Shown in pieces: positions 38,257 through 47,393 of a DNA stretch of 64,000 nt (positions are counted from its first letter, which is position 1; each line of letters begins with the position of its first letter). The DNA comes from Streptomyces albicerus. Its GTDB lineage: Bacteria; Actinomycetota; Actinomycetes; Streptomycetales; Streptomycetaceae. The position numbers were made by a program, and so were the translations under genes. Under the pieces are notes generated by a model that searched no databases, was not told the DNA's origin, and was given only the letters and a program-made list of their open reading frames with translations. Where the stretch lies: assembly GCF_008905045.1 (NCBI RefSeq), contig NZ_VWMY01000013.1, positions 1-64,000 of the forward strand. Direction: 5' to 3'.

Positions 38257-40146
38257 ATGTCGCCGGATGCCGGATTGGCACCGGATTCAAGGTCTCTCGC
38301 AGAACTACGGGATGCGATGTCTGTCAGGATAGATGGGGAAATGTCGGGCGAGGTTCCGGCTCGAACGGGCCGACTGCGGGGCGTACTCCGCGGTCCGCGC
38401 CCCGAGGCCGTCCCCGCCCTGGTCGCCAGGGCCTGCACGCTCGTAGGACTCCTGGACATCGCCGCGGGCGTCTTCCCGCGCTTCCGCCACAGCCGTATGC
38501 ACACGCTCGCGGAGGTGCTGCCGGGCGCGTTCGGCCCGTTCGCCGCCGCTCTGTCGCTCAGCGCGGGCGTCCTGCTGCTGCTTCTCGCCCATGGGTTGCG
38601 CCGGCGCAAGCGGAGGGCGTGGCGGGCCGCCGTGCTGCTGCTGCCGGCCGGTGCCCTCGCTCAGTTCACGTACCGGCACTCACTCATCGGCGTCCTCATC
38701 TCGCTGGCGCTGCTCGCCCCGCTGCTGCGCCATCGCGACGAGTTCGCGGCGCTGCCCGACCCGCGCAGCCGCTGGCGCGCGCTCGCCAACTTCGTCCTCA
38801 TGGGCGCCGGTTCACTCGTTCTCGGCCTGGTCATCGTCAGCGTCCACCCGAACCGCCTGGTCGGCGATCCGAGCGTCGCGGACCGCATCAGCCACGTTCT
38901 GTACGGCCTGTTCGGCTTCGAGGGTCCGGTCGACTACCAGGGCAACACGTCCTGGACGGTGGCTTTCTCCCTCGGCGCGCTCGGCCTGCTGACCGCCATC
39001 ACCACGATCTACCTGGCCTTCCGGCCCGAACACCCGGCCGCACGCCTGACGGAGGACGACGAGGCCCGTCTGCGCGCCCTCCTGGAGAAGCACGGCGGCC
39101 GCGACTCGCTCGGCCACTTCGCGCTCCGCCGCGACAAGGCGGTCGTCTTCTCGCCGAGCGGCAAGGCGGCGGTGACGTACCGCGTCGTCTCCGGAGTGAT
39201 GCTCGCCAGCGGCGACCCGATCGGCGACGTCGAGGCCTGGCCCGGCGCGATCGAGCGCTTCATGGACGAGGCGAAGGCCCACTCCTGGACGCCCGCCGTC
39301 ATGGGCTGCTCCGAGACGGGCGGCGAGGTATGGACCCGCGAGACCGGCCTCGACGCCCTCGAACTGGGCGACGAGGCGGTGGTGAACGTCGCGGATTTCT
39401 CCCTGGCCGGACGCGCGATGCGGAACGTACGCCAGATGGTGAAGCGCATCGAGCGAGCCGGTTACGAGACCCGCGTACGGCGCATCCGTGACCTGAGCGA
39501 GGGCGAGCTGGACCGGATCCGGCGCGCTGCGGAGGACTGGCGCGGCACGGACACCGAGCGCGGCTTCTCCATGGCGCTCGGCCGCATCGGCGACCCGGCC
39601 GACGGGGACTGTCTGATCGCGACGGCCCACAAGGCCGACGCCGAGCCTGGCCCGTACGGCGACCTGAAGGCCGTACTCCACTTCGTCCCCTGGGGCGCGG
39701 ACGGGGTCTCCCTGGACCTCATGCGCCGCGACCGCTCGGCGGACCCCGGCATGAACGAACTCCTCATCGTGGCGGCCCTCCAGGCGGCCCCCCGCCTGGG
39801 CATCACCCGCGTCTCCCTGAACTTCGCGATGTTCCGCTCGGCCCTGGCCCGCGGCGAGAAGATCGGCGCCGGCCCCGTCCTGCGCGCCTGGCGCGGCCTG
39901 CTGGTGTTCCTCTCCCGCTGGTTCCAGATCGAGTCGCTCTACAAGTTCAACGCGAAGTTCCGCCCCGACTGGGAGCCCCGCTTCGTCGTCTACCGCTCCT
40001 CCCGCGACCTCCCCCGCATCGGCCTCGCCGCGATGCAGGCCGAGGGCTTCGTCAACCTCGCCCTCCCGCGCGTCCTGCGCCGCCGCGCACCGGCTCCCCG
40101 CCCGTGCCCGCACGGCCTGGCGGAACGCGACGTACGAGCGGCGTAA
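38257..40146 (+). CDS. Phosphatidylglycerol lysyltransferase-type protein (MprF/LysX-like)
   Basis: 629 residues. Six or so membrane helices (residues ~50-270) followed by the cytoplasmic DUF2156 aminoacyltransferase domain (~300-610: HGGRDSLGHFALRRDKAVVF, VVSGVMLASGDPIGDVEAWP, ETRVRRIRDLSEGELDRIRR, SLDLMRRD, NFAMFRSALARGEKIGAGPV). Such enzymes move an amino acid from tRNA to a membrane lipid and lower surface negative charge against cationic peptides. No fused lysyl-tRNA synthetase domain, unlike mycobacterial LysX. The amino acid is not predictable. Start by GAGGG 5 nt upstream; ATGs at 38317 and 38341 are alternatives. Confidence 0.88.
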   Translation: MSPDAGLAPDSRSLAELRDAMSVRIDGEMSGEVPARTGRLRGVLRGPRPEAVPALVARACTLVGLLDIAAGVFPRFRHSRMHTLAEVLPGAFGPFAAALSLSAGVLLLLLAHGLRRRKRRAWRAAVLLLPAGALAQFTYRHSLIGVLISLALLAPLLRHRDEFAALPDPRSRWRALANFVLMGAGSLVLGLVIVSVHPNRLVGDPSVADRISHVLYGLFGFEGPVDYQGNTSWTVAFSLGALGLLTAITTIYLAFRPEHPAARLTEDDEARLRALLEKHGGRDSLGHFALRRDKAVVFSPSGKAAVTYRVVSGVMLASGDPIGDVEAWPGAIERFMDEAKAHSWTPAVMGCSETGGEVWTRETGLDALELGDEAVVNVADFSLAGRAMRNVRQMVKRIERAGYETRVRRIRDLSEGELDRIRRAAEDWRGTDTERGFSMALGRIGDPADGDCLIATAHKADAEPGPYGDLKAVLHFVPWGADGVSLDLMRRDRSADPGMNELLIVAALQAAPRLGITRVSLNFAMFRSALARGEKIGAGPVLRAWRGLLVFLSRWFQIESLYKFNAKFRPDWEPRFVVYRSSRDLPRIGLAAMQAEGFVNLALPRVLRRRAPAPRPCPHGLAERDVRAA

Positions 40147-40402
40147 CCGCCCCCCCACCGCACTCCCGTCCCCCACGAGACCCCCACCGCGCTCCCGTCC
40201 CCACACGAGACCCCGACCGCCTCGCGACACACTCCCCCGTGCCGCGCGGCGGTCGGCTTGTTGCGGGGACCCCGGCGCGGGGGATCTTGGGGAGGCCGCA
40301 CACCGCGAAGCGGCCAAAACCTCCGCCGGAGGCGACCCGCACGCGCCGGACAGGACGAGCCCCCACCCACCGAGCGCGACCAACCGCCAACCCCCGGGGG
40401 CC

Positions 40403-40408
40403 TAGGCT
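40403..40408 (+). promoter_or_regulatory. -10-like hexamer TAGGCT, leaderless start of folP
   Basis: TAGGCT ends 6 nt before the folP ATG with no ribosome site in between. The gap 40147-40402 otherwise holds C-rich, repetitive sequence and no gene I can support. Confidence 0.45.
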
Positions 40409-40414
40409 GGACGT

Positions 40415-41293
40415 ATGAGCAAGAAGAGCGGGCGAGGCCAAGTGACCGGGCTTCCGGTGTGGGACCGGTGCGCGGTCATGGGGGTCGTGAACGTGACCCC
40501 CGACTCCTTCTCGGACGGCGGCCGCTGGTTCGACACGACGGCCGCCGTCAAGCACGGCCTCGACCTGGTCACGGAAGGCGCGGACCTGGTCGACGTGGGC
40601 GGCGAGTCCACCCGCCCCGGCGCCACCCGCGTCGACGAGGCCGAAGAGCTCAAGCGCGTCATCCCGGTCGTCCGCGGCCTCGCCTCCGAAGGCGTCACCG
40701 TCTCCGTGGACACGATGCGCGCCTCGGTCGCCGAGCGCTCGCTCGCCGCGGGCGCCGCCCTCGTCAACGACGTGAGCGGCGGCCTCGCCGACCCGGCGAT
40801 GATCCCGGTCGTCGCCGCCGCGGGCGCCCCCTTCGTGGTCATGCACTGGCGCGGCTTCCTCGAGGGCGGCAACGTACGAGGGTCGTACGAGGACGTCGTC
40901 TCCGAAGTGGTCGACGAGCTCCACGCGCGCGTGGAGGCTGTTCTGGCGGGCGGCATCACCGCGGACCGTGTCGTCGTCGACCCGGGCCTCGGCTTCTCCA
41001 AGGAGGCCGAGCACGACCTGACCCTGCTCGCCCACCTCGACCGTCTCCGCGAGCTCGGCCACCCCCTGCTGGTGGCGGCTTCCCGCAAGCGCTTCCTCGG
41101 CCGCGTACTGGCCGGGCCGGAGGGCGCCCCGCCGCCCGCCCGGGAGCGTGACGCCGCCACCGCCGCCGTCTCCGCGCTCGCCGCCCATCAGGGCGCGTGG
41201 GCCGTCCGCGTCCACGAGGTGCGGGCCACGGCCGACGCCGTCCGGGTCGCCCGGGCCGTGGAAGGCGCCCGGATCGCAGAGGGAGACCGGTGA
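40415..41293 (+). CDS. folP: Dihydropteroate synthase
   Basis: Joins p-aminobenzoate to hydroxymethyl-dihydropterin diphosphate in folate synthesis; the sulfonamide target. 292 residues. Signatures: VMGVVNVTPDSFSDGGRWFD, LVDVGGESTRPGA, VSVDTMRASV, LVNDVSGGLADP, DPGLGFSKEAEHDLTLL and LVAASRKRFLG. The last, with the phosphate-binding Ser and Arg, is intact. First gene of a fol operon; overlaps the next gene by 4 nt (GTGA). Confidence 0.97.
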   Translation: MSKKSGRGQVTGLPVWDRCAVMGVVNVTPDSFSDGGRWFDTTAAVKHGLDLVTEGADLVDVGGESTRPGATRVDEAEELKRVIPVVRGLASEGVTVSVDTMRASVAERSLAAGAALVNDVSGGLADPAMIPVVAAAGAPFVVMHWRGFLEGGNVRGSYEDVVSEVVDELHARVEAVLAGGITADRVVVDPGLGFSKEAEHDLTLLAHLDRLRELGHPLLVAASRKRFLGRVLAGPEGAPPPARERDAATAAVSALAAHQGAWAVRVHEVRATADAVRVARAVEGARIAEGDR

Positions 41294-41793
41294 GCGCCCC
41301 CCACACGGACGTCGAGCAGGTCGAACTCGCCAACACCGCCTTCTACGAGGCGATGGAGCGGGGCGACTTCGAGGCGCTGTCGTCGCTCTGGCTGACCCCG
41401 TCCGACCTGGGCCACGACGAGGGGTACCACGACCCCGCACAGGCCGGCGAGGTCTCCTGCGTCCACCCCGGCTGGCCGGTCCTCAACGGCCGCGGCGAGG
41501 TCCTGAGGTCGTATGCGCTGATCATGGCGAACACCGAGTACATCCAGTTCTTCCTGACCGATGTACACGTTTCGGTCACCGGCGACACCGCCCTGGTGAC
41601 GTGTACGGAGAACATCCTCAGCGGCGGCCCCTCGCCGGACGACAGCGACGAACTCGGGCCGCTCGTGGGACAGCTCGTCGTCGCCACGAATGTGTTCCGC
41701 CGCACACCCGACGGCTGGAAACTCTGGTCGCACCACGCCTCTCCCGTACTGGCCGAATCCGGCGAGGAAGAGGACGACGACTCGCCCGCCTGA
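41290..41793 (+). CDS. NTF2-like (SnoaL-type) protein in the folate cluster
   Basis: 167 residues, an NTF2-like cone fold judged from LANTAFYEAMERGDFEALSS, CVHPGWPVLNGRGEVLRSYA, TALVTCTENIL, and NVFRRTPDGWKLWSHHASPV. A conserved Cys-Val-His-Pro (CVHPGW) is a hallmark of this subgroup. Enzymatic role unknown. Translational coupling to folP and constant position before folB in Streptomyces suggest a link to folate metabolism, but this is only inference. It might supply a missing pterin-pathway step or be an accessory binder. Confidence 0.8.
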   Translation: MSAPHTDVEQVELANTAFYEAMERGDFEALSSLWLTPSDLGHDEGYHDPAQAGEVSCVHPGWPVLNGRGEVLRSYALIMANTEYIQFFLTDVHVSVTGDTALVTCTENILSGGPSPDDSDELGPLVGQLVVATNVFRRTPDGWKLWSHHASPVLAESGEEEDDDSPA

Positions 41794-41929
41794 GTGGGTA
41801 GGGGCCAAGCATGGGTTGAGATCACCGGCCCCTGGGTATGGGCGGCTACCAGCCCGTGAGCCGCCGCGTTCCCCCAGGAAAACACTCGATGAACCCTCCT
41901 GGCCCCCACCTGGGCCGAGGCCCCTGCGG

Positions 41930-41950
41930 GCGAGCGCTGTCAGTGCTCGC
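41930..41950. promoter_or_regulatory. Hairpin upstream of folB
   Basis: GCGAGC-N9-GCTCGC in the 236-bp gap between the NTF2-like gene and folB. TAGATT a few bases on (41954-41959) is a possible -10 for a separate folB promoter. No gene is visible in the gap. Confidence 0.35.
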
Positions 41951-42029
41951 AGGTAGATTCGACTGAGGCTGGTGTGCCGACCGCACTCGGGAGAGCCCGC
42001 CGTTACCGACGATTGCAGGAGTGATTCGC

Positions 42030-42389
42030 GTGGATCGTGTCGCGCTGCGCGGCCTCAGGGCCCGCGGGCACCACGGTGTCTTTCCCAAGGAACGCGAAGA
42101 GGGCCAGACCTTCATCGTGGACCTCACGCTGGGCCTGGACACCCGGCAGGCGGCGGCCGACGACGACCTCACGAAGACCGTGCACTACGGCATCGTGGCC
42201 GAGGAGGTCGTGGCCGTCGTCGAGGGCGAGCCGGTGAACCTCATCGAGACGCTCGCGGAGCGCATCGCCCAGACGTGTCTGAAGCACGACGGGGTCCGGG
42301 AGATCGAGGTGTGCGTCCACAAGCCGGACGCCCCGATCACGGTCCCCTTCGACGACGTGACCGTCACCATCACCCGGAGCCGAGTATGA
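42030..42389 (+). CDS. folB: Dihydroneopterin aldolase
   Basis: Converts dihydroneopterin to 6-hydroxymethyl-dihydropterin and glycolaldehyde. 119 residues, normal. DRVALRGLRARGHHGVFPKE (with the active-site region RGHHGVF), REEGQTFIVDLTLGLD and VNLIETLAERIAQ are typical; the catalytic Lys is in EVCVHKPDAPI. GTG at 42030 lies 8-9 nt after AGGAG; the GTG at 42021 overlaps that site and is disfavoured. Overlaps folK by 4 nt. Confidence 0.95.
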   Translation: MDRVALRGLRARGHHGVFPKEREEGQTFIVDLTLGLDTRQAAADDDLTKTVHYGIVAEEVVAVVEGEPVNLIETLAERIAQTCLKHDGVREIEVCVHKPDAPITVPFDDVTVTITRSRV

Positions 42390-42994
42390 CCGCGTTCACC
42401 GAGGGCCAGAGCGACCCGACCGTACAGCCGGTGCCCGCCTCCGTGGTGGAGCGTGTGGACGCCGCCGACACGACCCTGCAGAACCCCAGGCGCGCCGTGC
42501 TCTCCCTGGGCTCGAATCTCGGCAACCGCCTGGAGACCCTCCAGGGCGCCATCGACGCGATGGAGGACACCCCGGGCGTCCGCGTCAAAGCGGTCTCTCC
42601 GGTGTACGAGACGGAGCCGTGGGGCGTGGAGCCGGGCAGCCAGCCGACGTACTTCAACGCGGTGATCGTCCTGAGGACGACCCTCCCGCCCTCCTCGCTC
42701 CTGGAGCGGGCGCACGCGGTCGAGGAGGCCTTCCACCGCGTACGGGACGGACGGTGGGGCCCGCGCACGATCGACGTGGACATCGTGGCGTACGCCGACG
42801 TCGTCTCCGACGACCCGGTCCTGACCCTCCCCCACCCGCGCGCACATGAGCGCGCCTTCGTCCTCGCCCCTTGGTACGACGTGGAGCCCGAGGCCCAGCT
42901 GCCCGGCCGCGGCCCCGTGGCGCAGCTGCTCGCCGCCGTCCCCCGGGAAGGTGTCGCGCCCCGCGCCGACCTGGAACTCCGGCTGCCCGAGTAG
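42386..42994 (+). CDS. folK: 2-amino-4-hydroxy-6-hydroxymethyldihydropteridine pyrophosphokinase
   Basis: HPPK, adds pyrophosphate to hydroxymethyl-dihydropterin ahead of FolP. 202 residues including a ~35-residue N-terminal extension not found in E. coli HPPK. AVLSLGSNLGNRLETLQGAI, VSPVYETEPWGVEPGSQPTY, RWGPRTIDVDIVAY (metal-binding DxD) and LPHPRAHERAFVLAP are complete. Start ATG overlaps the folB stop (ATGA). Confidence 0.96.
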   Translation: MTAFTEGQSDPTVQPVPASVVERVDAADTTLQNPRRAVLSLGSNLGNRLETLQGAIDAMEDTPGVRVKAVSPVYETEPWGVEPGSQPTYFNAVIVLRTTLPPSSLLERAHAVEEAFHRVRDGRWGPRTIDVDIVAYADVVSDDPVLTLPHPRAHERAFVLAPWYDVEPEAQLPGRGPVAQLLAAVPREGVAPRADLELRLPE

Positions 42995-43061
42995 TCGTTA
43001 AGGTCGAAACGCACACACGCGGGTCGGAGACGCACACAGGCGGGTTGACCGAAGGGGCAAT

Positions 43062-43547
43062 GTGAAAGAGCTGCGCATCAGGACGCTGGCCGTGGTGTTC
43101 GTCATCGCCGGGGTGCTGTCCTGGGCGGGCGCCCGCCTGTGGAACTCGGTGGGCACGCTCCCTCGGGTCCCCCTGGCCGCCCCCATCGTCCTCGCCCTGA
43201 TCGCCGTGGTCCTCCTGGCCACGGCGCTCTCCCTCAGGGCCCGGCTGAAGGCCCAGCGCGAGCGCCGCCCCGGCGCCAAGGGCGTTGACCCCCTGATGGC
43301 CGCCCGCGCGGTGGTCTTCGGCCAGGCCAGCGCCCTGGTCGCCGCCCTCGTCGCCGGCATGTACGGCGGCACGGGCGCCTTCCTCCTGGAGTCCCTCGAC
43401 ATCCCCGCCCGCCGCGACCAGGCCATCTACGCCGGCTTCTCCGTCCTGGCAGGCATCGCCGTCATAGCGGCCGCCTTCTTCCTGGAGCGCGTCTGCAAAC
43501 TCCCGGAGGACGACGACACGAACGGCGGGACGGCCTCCGCGGCCTGA
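43062..43547 (+). CDS. DUF3180 four-helix membrane protein
   Basis: 161 residues with four membrane helices (~8-28, ~36-58, ~86-108, ~122-146) and a basic loop between helices 2 and 3; charged C-terminal tail. DUF3180 proteins follow folK in many actinobacteria; no function is known to me. GTG start 67 nt after folK, probably in the same operon. Convergent with folE. Confidence 0.88.
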   Translation: MKELRIRTLAVVFVIAGVLSWAGARLWNSVGTLPRVPLAAPIVLALIAVVLLATALSLRARLKAQRERRPGAKGVDPLMAARAVVFGQASALVAALVAGMYGGTGAFLLESLDIPARRDQAIYAGFSVLAGIAVIAAAFFLERVCKLPEDDDTNGGTASAA

Positions 43548-43551
43548 GGCG

Positions 43552-43618
43552 GGGCGCAGCCCCGCTTTCAGGGGCGCGGGGCTGTGACATTTGCGGCTCC
43601 GCCGCGTGGGCGCGACCA
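43552..43618. repeat. Dispersed intergenic repeat, copy B (inverted)
   Basis: The same element as at 18634 and 53860 in the opposite orientation: a GGGGCGCAGCCCC hairpin part, GGGGCTGTGACATTTGCGG, CTCCGCCGCGTGGGCGC. It lies between convergent DUF3180 and folE genes, a place expected to need a terminator. Confidence 0.7.
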
Positions 43619-43715
43619 GCCACCCAACCAGCCACACCCAACCCGCACCCGCCGAAGCACTGCACCCCCAACGGCGCACCCGCGAACGCGACCGACGGCC
43701 CGAAGCCAATAAGCG

Positions 43716-44321
43716 CTATCGAGCCATGATGAGGCTCATGGCCTCATTACGGGTCGCCGCATCCCGCAACTGCCCGCGAACGGCCGACGTTATGGTCTTC
43801 GCCCCCGGCTTGCGGATGCCGCGCATCGACATGCACATGTGCTCGCACTCGACCACGACGATCACACCGCGCGGCTCCAGGATCTCCATCAGCGAGTCGG
43901 CGATCTGCGTGGTGAGTCGTTCCTGCACCTGCGGCCGCCGGGCGTAGACGTCCACGAGCCGGGCCAGCTTGGACAGCCCCGTGATCTTGCCGGTGGTACT
44001 GGGGATGTAGCCGACGTGCGCGACGCCCCTGAACGGCACCAGATGGTGTTCGCAGGTCGAGAACACCTCGATGTCCTTCACCAGGACCATCTCGTCGTGG
44101 CCGAGATCGAACGTCGTCGTCAGGACCTCCTCGGGCGTCTGCCACAGCCCCGCGAAGATCTCCCTGTAGGCCCGGGCCACGCGGCCGGGGGTCTCCCTGA
44201 GCCCTTCCCGGTCCGGGTCCTCGCCGACCGCGATCAGCAACTCTCGTACGGCGTTCTCGGCGCGCTTCTCGTCGAACACGCCGATCGTGCCCTCGCCGTC
44301 CAGTGTCACGGGGTCGGTCAT
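43716..44321 (-). CDS. folE: GTP cyclohydrolase I
   Basis: First step of pterin/folate synthesis: GTP to dihydroneopterin triphosphate. 201 residues. [20 protein letters not shown] carries zinc-binding Cys and His; [20 protein letters not shown] and [15 protein letters not shown] (second zinc Cys) are intact, so this is the zinc-dependent FolE1 type. GAGG lies 6 nt before the ATG. It heads toward the other fol genes from the opposite strand. Confidence 0.97.
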   Translation of the reverse strand: MTDPVTLDGEGTIGVFDEKRAENAVRELLIAVGEDPDREGLRETPGRVARAYREIFAGLWQTPEEVLTTTFDLGHDEMVLVKDIEVFSTCEHHLVPFRGVAHVGYIPSTTGKITGLSKLARLVDVYARRPQVQERLTTQIADSLMEILEPRGVIVVVECEHMCMSMRGIRKPGAKTITSAVRGQLRDAATRNEAMSLIMAR

Positions 44322-44346
44322 CTGGTGCCTCGTTTCTGTGCCTCAC

Positions 44347-44380
44347 ACGCGTATGCACTACGCGTATGCACCACGCGTCT
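44347..44380. repeat. Short direct repeats before folE
   Basis: ACGCGTATGCAC occurs twice plus a partial third copy (ACGCGTCTCG), 13-14 bp apart, 26-59 bp upstream of folE. Such spacing could suit regulator binding on one helix face, or be slippage. Confidence 0.5.
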
Positions 44381-44398
44381 CGCAGACGGCATACGAAG

Positions 44399-44438
44399 AT
44401 GCCGCGCCCCCCAGGCTAAGACCTGGGGGGCGCGGCAT
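44399..44438. terminator. Terminator after ftsH
   Basis: A 17-bp perfect stem (44399-44415 with 44422-44438) around CTAAGA, 30 bp after the ftsH stop and between the two minus-strand genes ftsH and folE. Confidence 0.85.
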
Positions 44439-44467
44439 TCATTCCGGGCCTGGTGGGGCCTCCGTGG

Positions 44468-46510
44468 TCAGCTCTCGGAGCGGTCCTCGGGGGCCGTCTC
44501 GGTCACCGGGAGCGGCTCGGCCGAGGTGGTGCTGGCGTTCGCCGTGATCGCCGGGGTCGCGCCGTTCGTCCCGTTCGTCAGTGACAGCTCCTTGGGGGAG
44601 AGCACCGGCGGGCGGGTGGACGGCGTGCGGCGGGAGGAGCCGGTCCACGCGGGGCGGGCCGGACGCTTGACGATCGGGGCGAAGATCTCGGCGATCTGCT
44701 CCTTGTTCAGCGTCTCCTTCTCGAGCAGCGCGAGGACCAGGTTGTCCAGGACGTCGCGGTTCTCGACCAGGATCTCCCACGCCTCGTTGTGCGCGGTCTC
44801 GATGAGCTTCTTGACCTCTTCGTCGACGAGCGCCGCGACCTCTTCCGAGTAGTCGCGCTGGTGAGCCATCTCACGTCCGAGGAACGGCTCGGTGTTGTCG
44901 CCGCCGAACTTGATCGCGCCGAGACGCTCGGTCATGCCGTACTGCGTGACCATCGCGCGGGCCGTCGTTGTGGCCTTCTCGATGTCGTTCGCAGCACCCG
45001 TGGTCGGGTCGTGGAAGACGAGTTCCTCGGCCGCGCGCCCGCCCAGCATGTACGCCAGCTGGTCGAGCATTTCGTTGCGCGTCGTGGAGTACTTGTCCTC
45101 GTCGGGCAGGACCATCGTGTAGCCCAGAGCACGGCCTCTGGAGAGGATCGTGATCTTGTGGACCGGGTCGGAGTTCGGCGAGGCCGCCGCGACCAGGGCG
45201 TGTCCGCCCTCGTGGTACGCGGTGATCTTCTTCTCCTTGTCCGACATGATCCGGGTCCGCTTCTGCGGGCCCGCGACCACACGGTCGATCGCCTCGTCCA
45301 GCATGTGGTTGTCGATCAGCTTCTGGTTGCTGCGCGCGGTGAGCAGCGCCGCTTCGTTCAGCACGTTCGACAGGTCGGCGCCGGTGAAGCCCGGCGTACG
45401 ACGCGCCACTGCGGACAGATCGACGTCCGGCGCGACCGGCTTGCCCTTCTGGTGAACCTTGAGGATCTCCAGACGGCCCTGCATGTCCGGGCGGTCGACC
45501 GCGATCTGGCGGTCGAAGCGGCCGGGGCGCAGGAGGGCCGGGTCGAGGATGTCCGGACGGTTCGTGGCGGCGATGAGAATCACACCGCCCTTGACGTCGA
45601 AGCCGTCCATCTCGACGAGCAGCTGGTTCAGCGTCTGCTCGCGCTCGTCGTGACCACCGCCGAGGCCGGCGCCGCGATGGCGGCCGACCGCGTCGATCTC
45701 GTCGACGAAGACGATCGCCGGAGCGTTCGCCTTGGCCTGCTCGAACAGGTCACGGACTCGGGAGGCACCGACACCGACGAACATCTCGACGAAGTCGGAA
45801 CCCGAGATCGAGTAGAAGGGGACGCCCGCCTCGCCCGCGACAGCGCGCGCGAGCAGCGTCTTGCCCGTACCGGGAGGCCCGTAGAGGAGCACGCCCTTGG
45901 GGATCTTCGCCCCGACGGCCTGGAACTTCGCCGGCTCCTGGAGGAACTCCTTGATCTCGTGGAGCTCCTCGACCGCCTCGTCCGAGCCTGCGACGTCCGA
46001 GAACGTCGTCTTCGGGGTGTCCTTGGTGATGAGCTTCGCCTTGGACTTCCCGAAGTTCATGACCCGGGAGCCGCCACCCTGCATCTGGTTCATCAGGAAC
46101 AGGAAGACGACGACGATGAGGACGAAGGGGAGCAGGGACAGCAGGATGCCGACGAAAGCGTTCTGCTTGGTCGGCGAGACCGTGTAGCCGTCCGCGATCT
46201 GCTTGTCCTCGTACTTGTTCTGGAGGGTGTTGGCCAGGGTCACACCCTGGTCACCGATGTAGCTCGCCTGGATCTTCGAGCTGCCCTCGATCTTTTCGCC
46301 GTCCTTGAGCTCGACCTTGATGATCTGCTCGTCGCCGGTGGTGAGCTTGGCCTGCTGGACCTTGTTGTCACTGATCGCCTGGACGACCTGGCCGGTGTCC
46401 ACCGTCTTGTAGCCGCCGGACGAGCCGACGACCTGCATCAACACGACCACGGCAAGGACGGCCAGCACGATCCACATGACCGGCCCACGGAAGTATCGCT
46501 TCACGTCCAT
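44468..46510 (-). CDS. ftsH: FtsH membrane-anchored AAA+ zinc protease
   Basis: Degrades misassembled membrane proteins and short-lived regulators; hexamer at the inner membrane. 680 residues. Two membrane helices (~10-28 and ~105-130: [20 protein letters not shown]) frame the extracytoplasmic domain. AAA core: [17 protein letters not shown] (~209), [36 protein letters not shown] (SRH). Zinc site HEGGH near 433, third ligand Asp in the [13 protein letters not shown] segment (AANDIEKAT). Start at [10 protein letters not shown] by family likeness; ATG at 46546 would add 12 residues. Low-complexity C-terminal tail. Confidence 0.96.
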   Translation of the reverse strand: MDVKRYFRGPVMWIVLAVLAVVVLMQVVGSSGGYKTVDTGQVVQAISDNKVQQAKLTTGDEQIIKVELKDGEKIEGSSKIQASYIGDQGVTLANTLQNKYEDKQIADGYTVSPTKQNAFVGILLSLLPFVLIVVVFLFLMNQMQGGGSRVMNFGKSKAKLITKDTPKTTFSDVAGSDEAVEELHEIKEFLQEPAKFQAVGAKIPKGVLLYGPPGTGKTLLARAVAGEAGVPFYSISGSDFVEMFVGVGASRVRDLFEQAKANAPAIVFVDEIDAVGRHRGAGLGGGHDEREQTLNQLLVEMDGFDVKGGVILIAATNRPDILDPALLRPGRFDRQIAVDRPDMQGRLEILKVHQKGKPVAPDVDLSAVARRTPGFTGADLSNVLNEAALLTARSNQKLIDNHMLDEAIDRVVAGPQKRTRIMSDKEKKITAYHEGGHALVAAASPNSDPVHKITILSRGRALGYTMVLPDEDKYSTTRNEMLDQLAYMLGGRAAEELVFHDPTTGAANDIEKATTTARAMVTQYGMTERLGAIKFGGDNTEPFLGREMAHQRDYSEEVAALVDEEVKKLIETAHNEAWEILVENRDVLDNLVLALLEKETLNKEQIAEIFAPIVKRPARPAWTGSSRRTPSTRPPVLSPKELSLTNGTNGATPAITANASTTSAEPLPVTETAPEDRSES

Positions 46511-46722
46511 CCATACGGAGCGGTGCCGCCCCGTCCCTCCTGCCATAGTGAGTTTGATAAGACTGTTCTTCGGACGGTACCCCAGCATTGTCACCCGAAG
46601 CCGCACGGTCCGGCTGACAAACCCGTCTACGCATGCTCCAACGGCGCGAAACCCGCTGGGGTTCCCGGTCGTCCTACAGGGGTTGGTCCCCTGCTCGCGA
46701 GCCGCTGCCCTCCAAGGGTGCC

Positions 46723-47283
46723 TCAGCCGCCGTAGACGTGGGGCGCGAGCGTACCGACGAACGGAAGGTTCCGGTACTTCTCCGCGTAGTCGAGGCCGTA
46801 CCCGATGACAAACTCATTGGGGATGTCGAAGCCGACCCACTCCACGTCGATCGCGACCTTGGCCGCCTCGGGCTTGCGCAGCAGCGTGCACACCTTGAGG
46901 GAGGCGGGCTCGCGGGAACCGAGGTTGGAGATCAGCCAGGACAGCGTGAGCCCGGAGTCGATGATGTCCTCGACGATCAGGACGTGCTTGCCCTTGATGT
47001 CGGTGTCGAGGTCCTTGAGGATCCGCACCACTCCGGAGGACTGGGTGCCCGCGCCGTACGAGGACACGGCCATCCAGTCCATGGTGACGGGGGTGGACAG
47101 GGCACGCGCCAGGTCCGCCATGACCATCACGGCGCCTTTCAGGACACCGACGATCAGCAGGTCCTTGCCCGCGTACTCCGCGTCGATCTTCGCGGCCAGC
47201 TCGGCCAGCTTCGCGTCGATCTCTTCCTTGGTGATGAGCACCGACTTGAGGTCGGTGCCCAGGTCTTTCGCGTCCACCCGCAT
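46723..47283 (-). CDS. hpt: Hypoxanthine phosphoribosyltransferase
   Basis: Purine salvage: hypoxanthine or guanine plus PRPP to IMP or GMP. 186 residues. [32 protein letters not shown] (flexible loop), the PRPP signature [16 protein letters not shown] and [20 protein letters not shown] are all as expected. The frame is open far upstream (to 47658) but only over tilS DNA; ATG 47283 is the natural start, though its ribosome site is weak. Sits between tilS and ftsH, a conserved trio in bacteria. Confidence 0.96.
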   Translation of the reverse strand: MRVDAKDLGTDLKSVLITKEEIDAKLAELAAKIDAEYAGKDLLIVGVLKGAVMVMADLARALSTPVTMDWMAVSSYGAGTQSSGVVRILKDLDTDIKGKHVLIVEDIIDSGLTLSWLISNLGSREPASLKVCTLLRKPEAAKVAIDVEWVGFDIPNEFVIGYGLDYAEKYRNLPFVGTLAPHVYGG

Positions 47284-47366
47284 CACTTTCGGTCGTCCCA
47301 CCGGCTGCTTCCCGGCCCTCCTCGAAGAGGAGCCGCTCCCCGAAGGGGTTGCCCTTCGAGGGAGTC

Positions 47367-47393
47367 GGTCCCCAAAGGGGGGACCCTTTTTCA
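47367..47393 (+). terminator. Terminator-like hairpin facing tilS
   Basis: GGTCCCC-AAAG-GGGGGACC followed by CTTTTTC on the plus strand, just after the tilS stop (minus strand). The T-run lies on the side that would stop plus-strand RNA from entering tilS antisense; as a hairpin it may also stabilise the tilS 3' end. Confidence 0.45.

Noticed and set aside
44789..46735. 648-codon open frame on the plus strand
   Set aside because: Antisense of ftsH; same shadow composition and no ribosome site.
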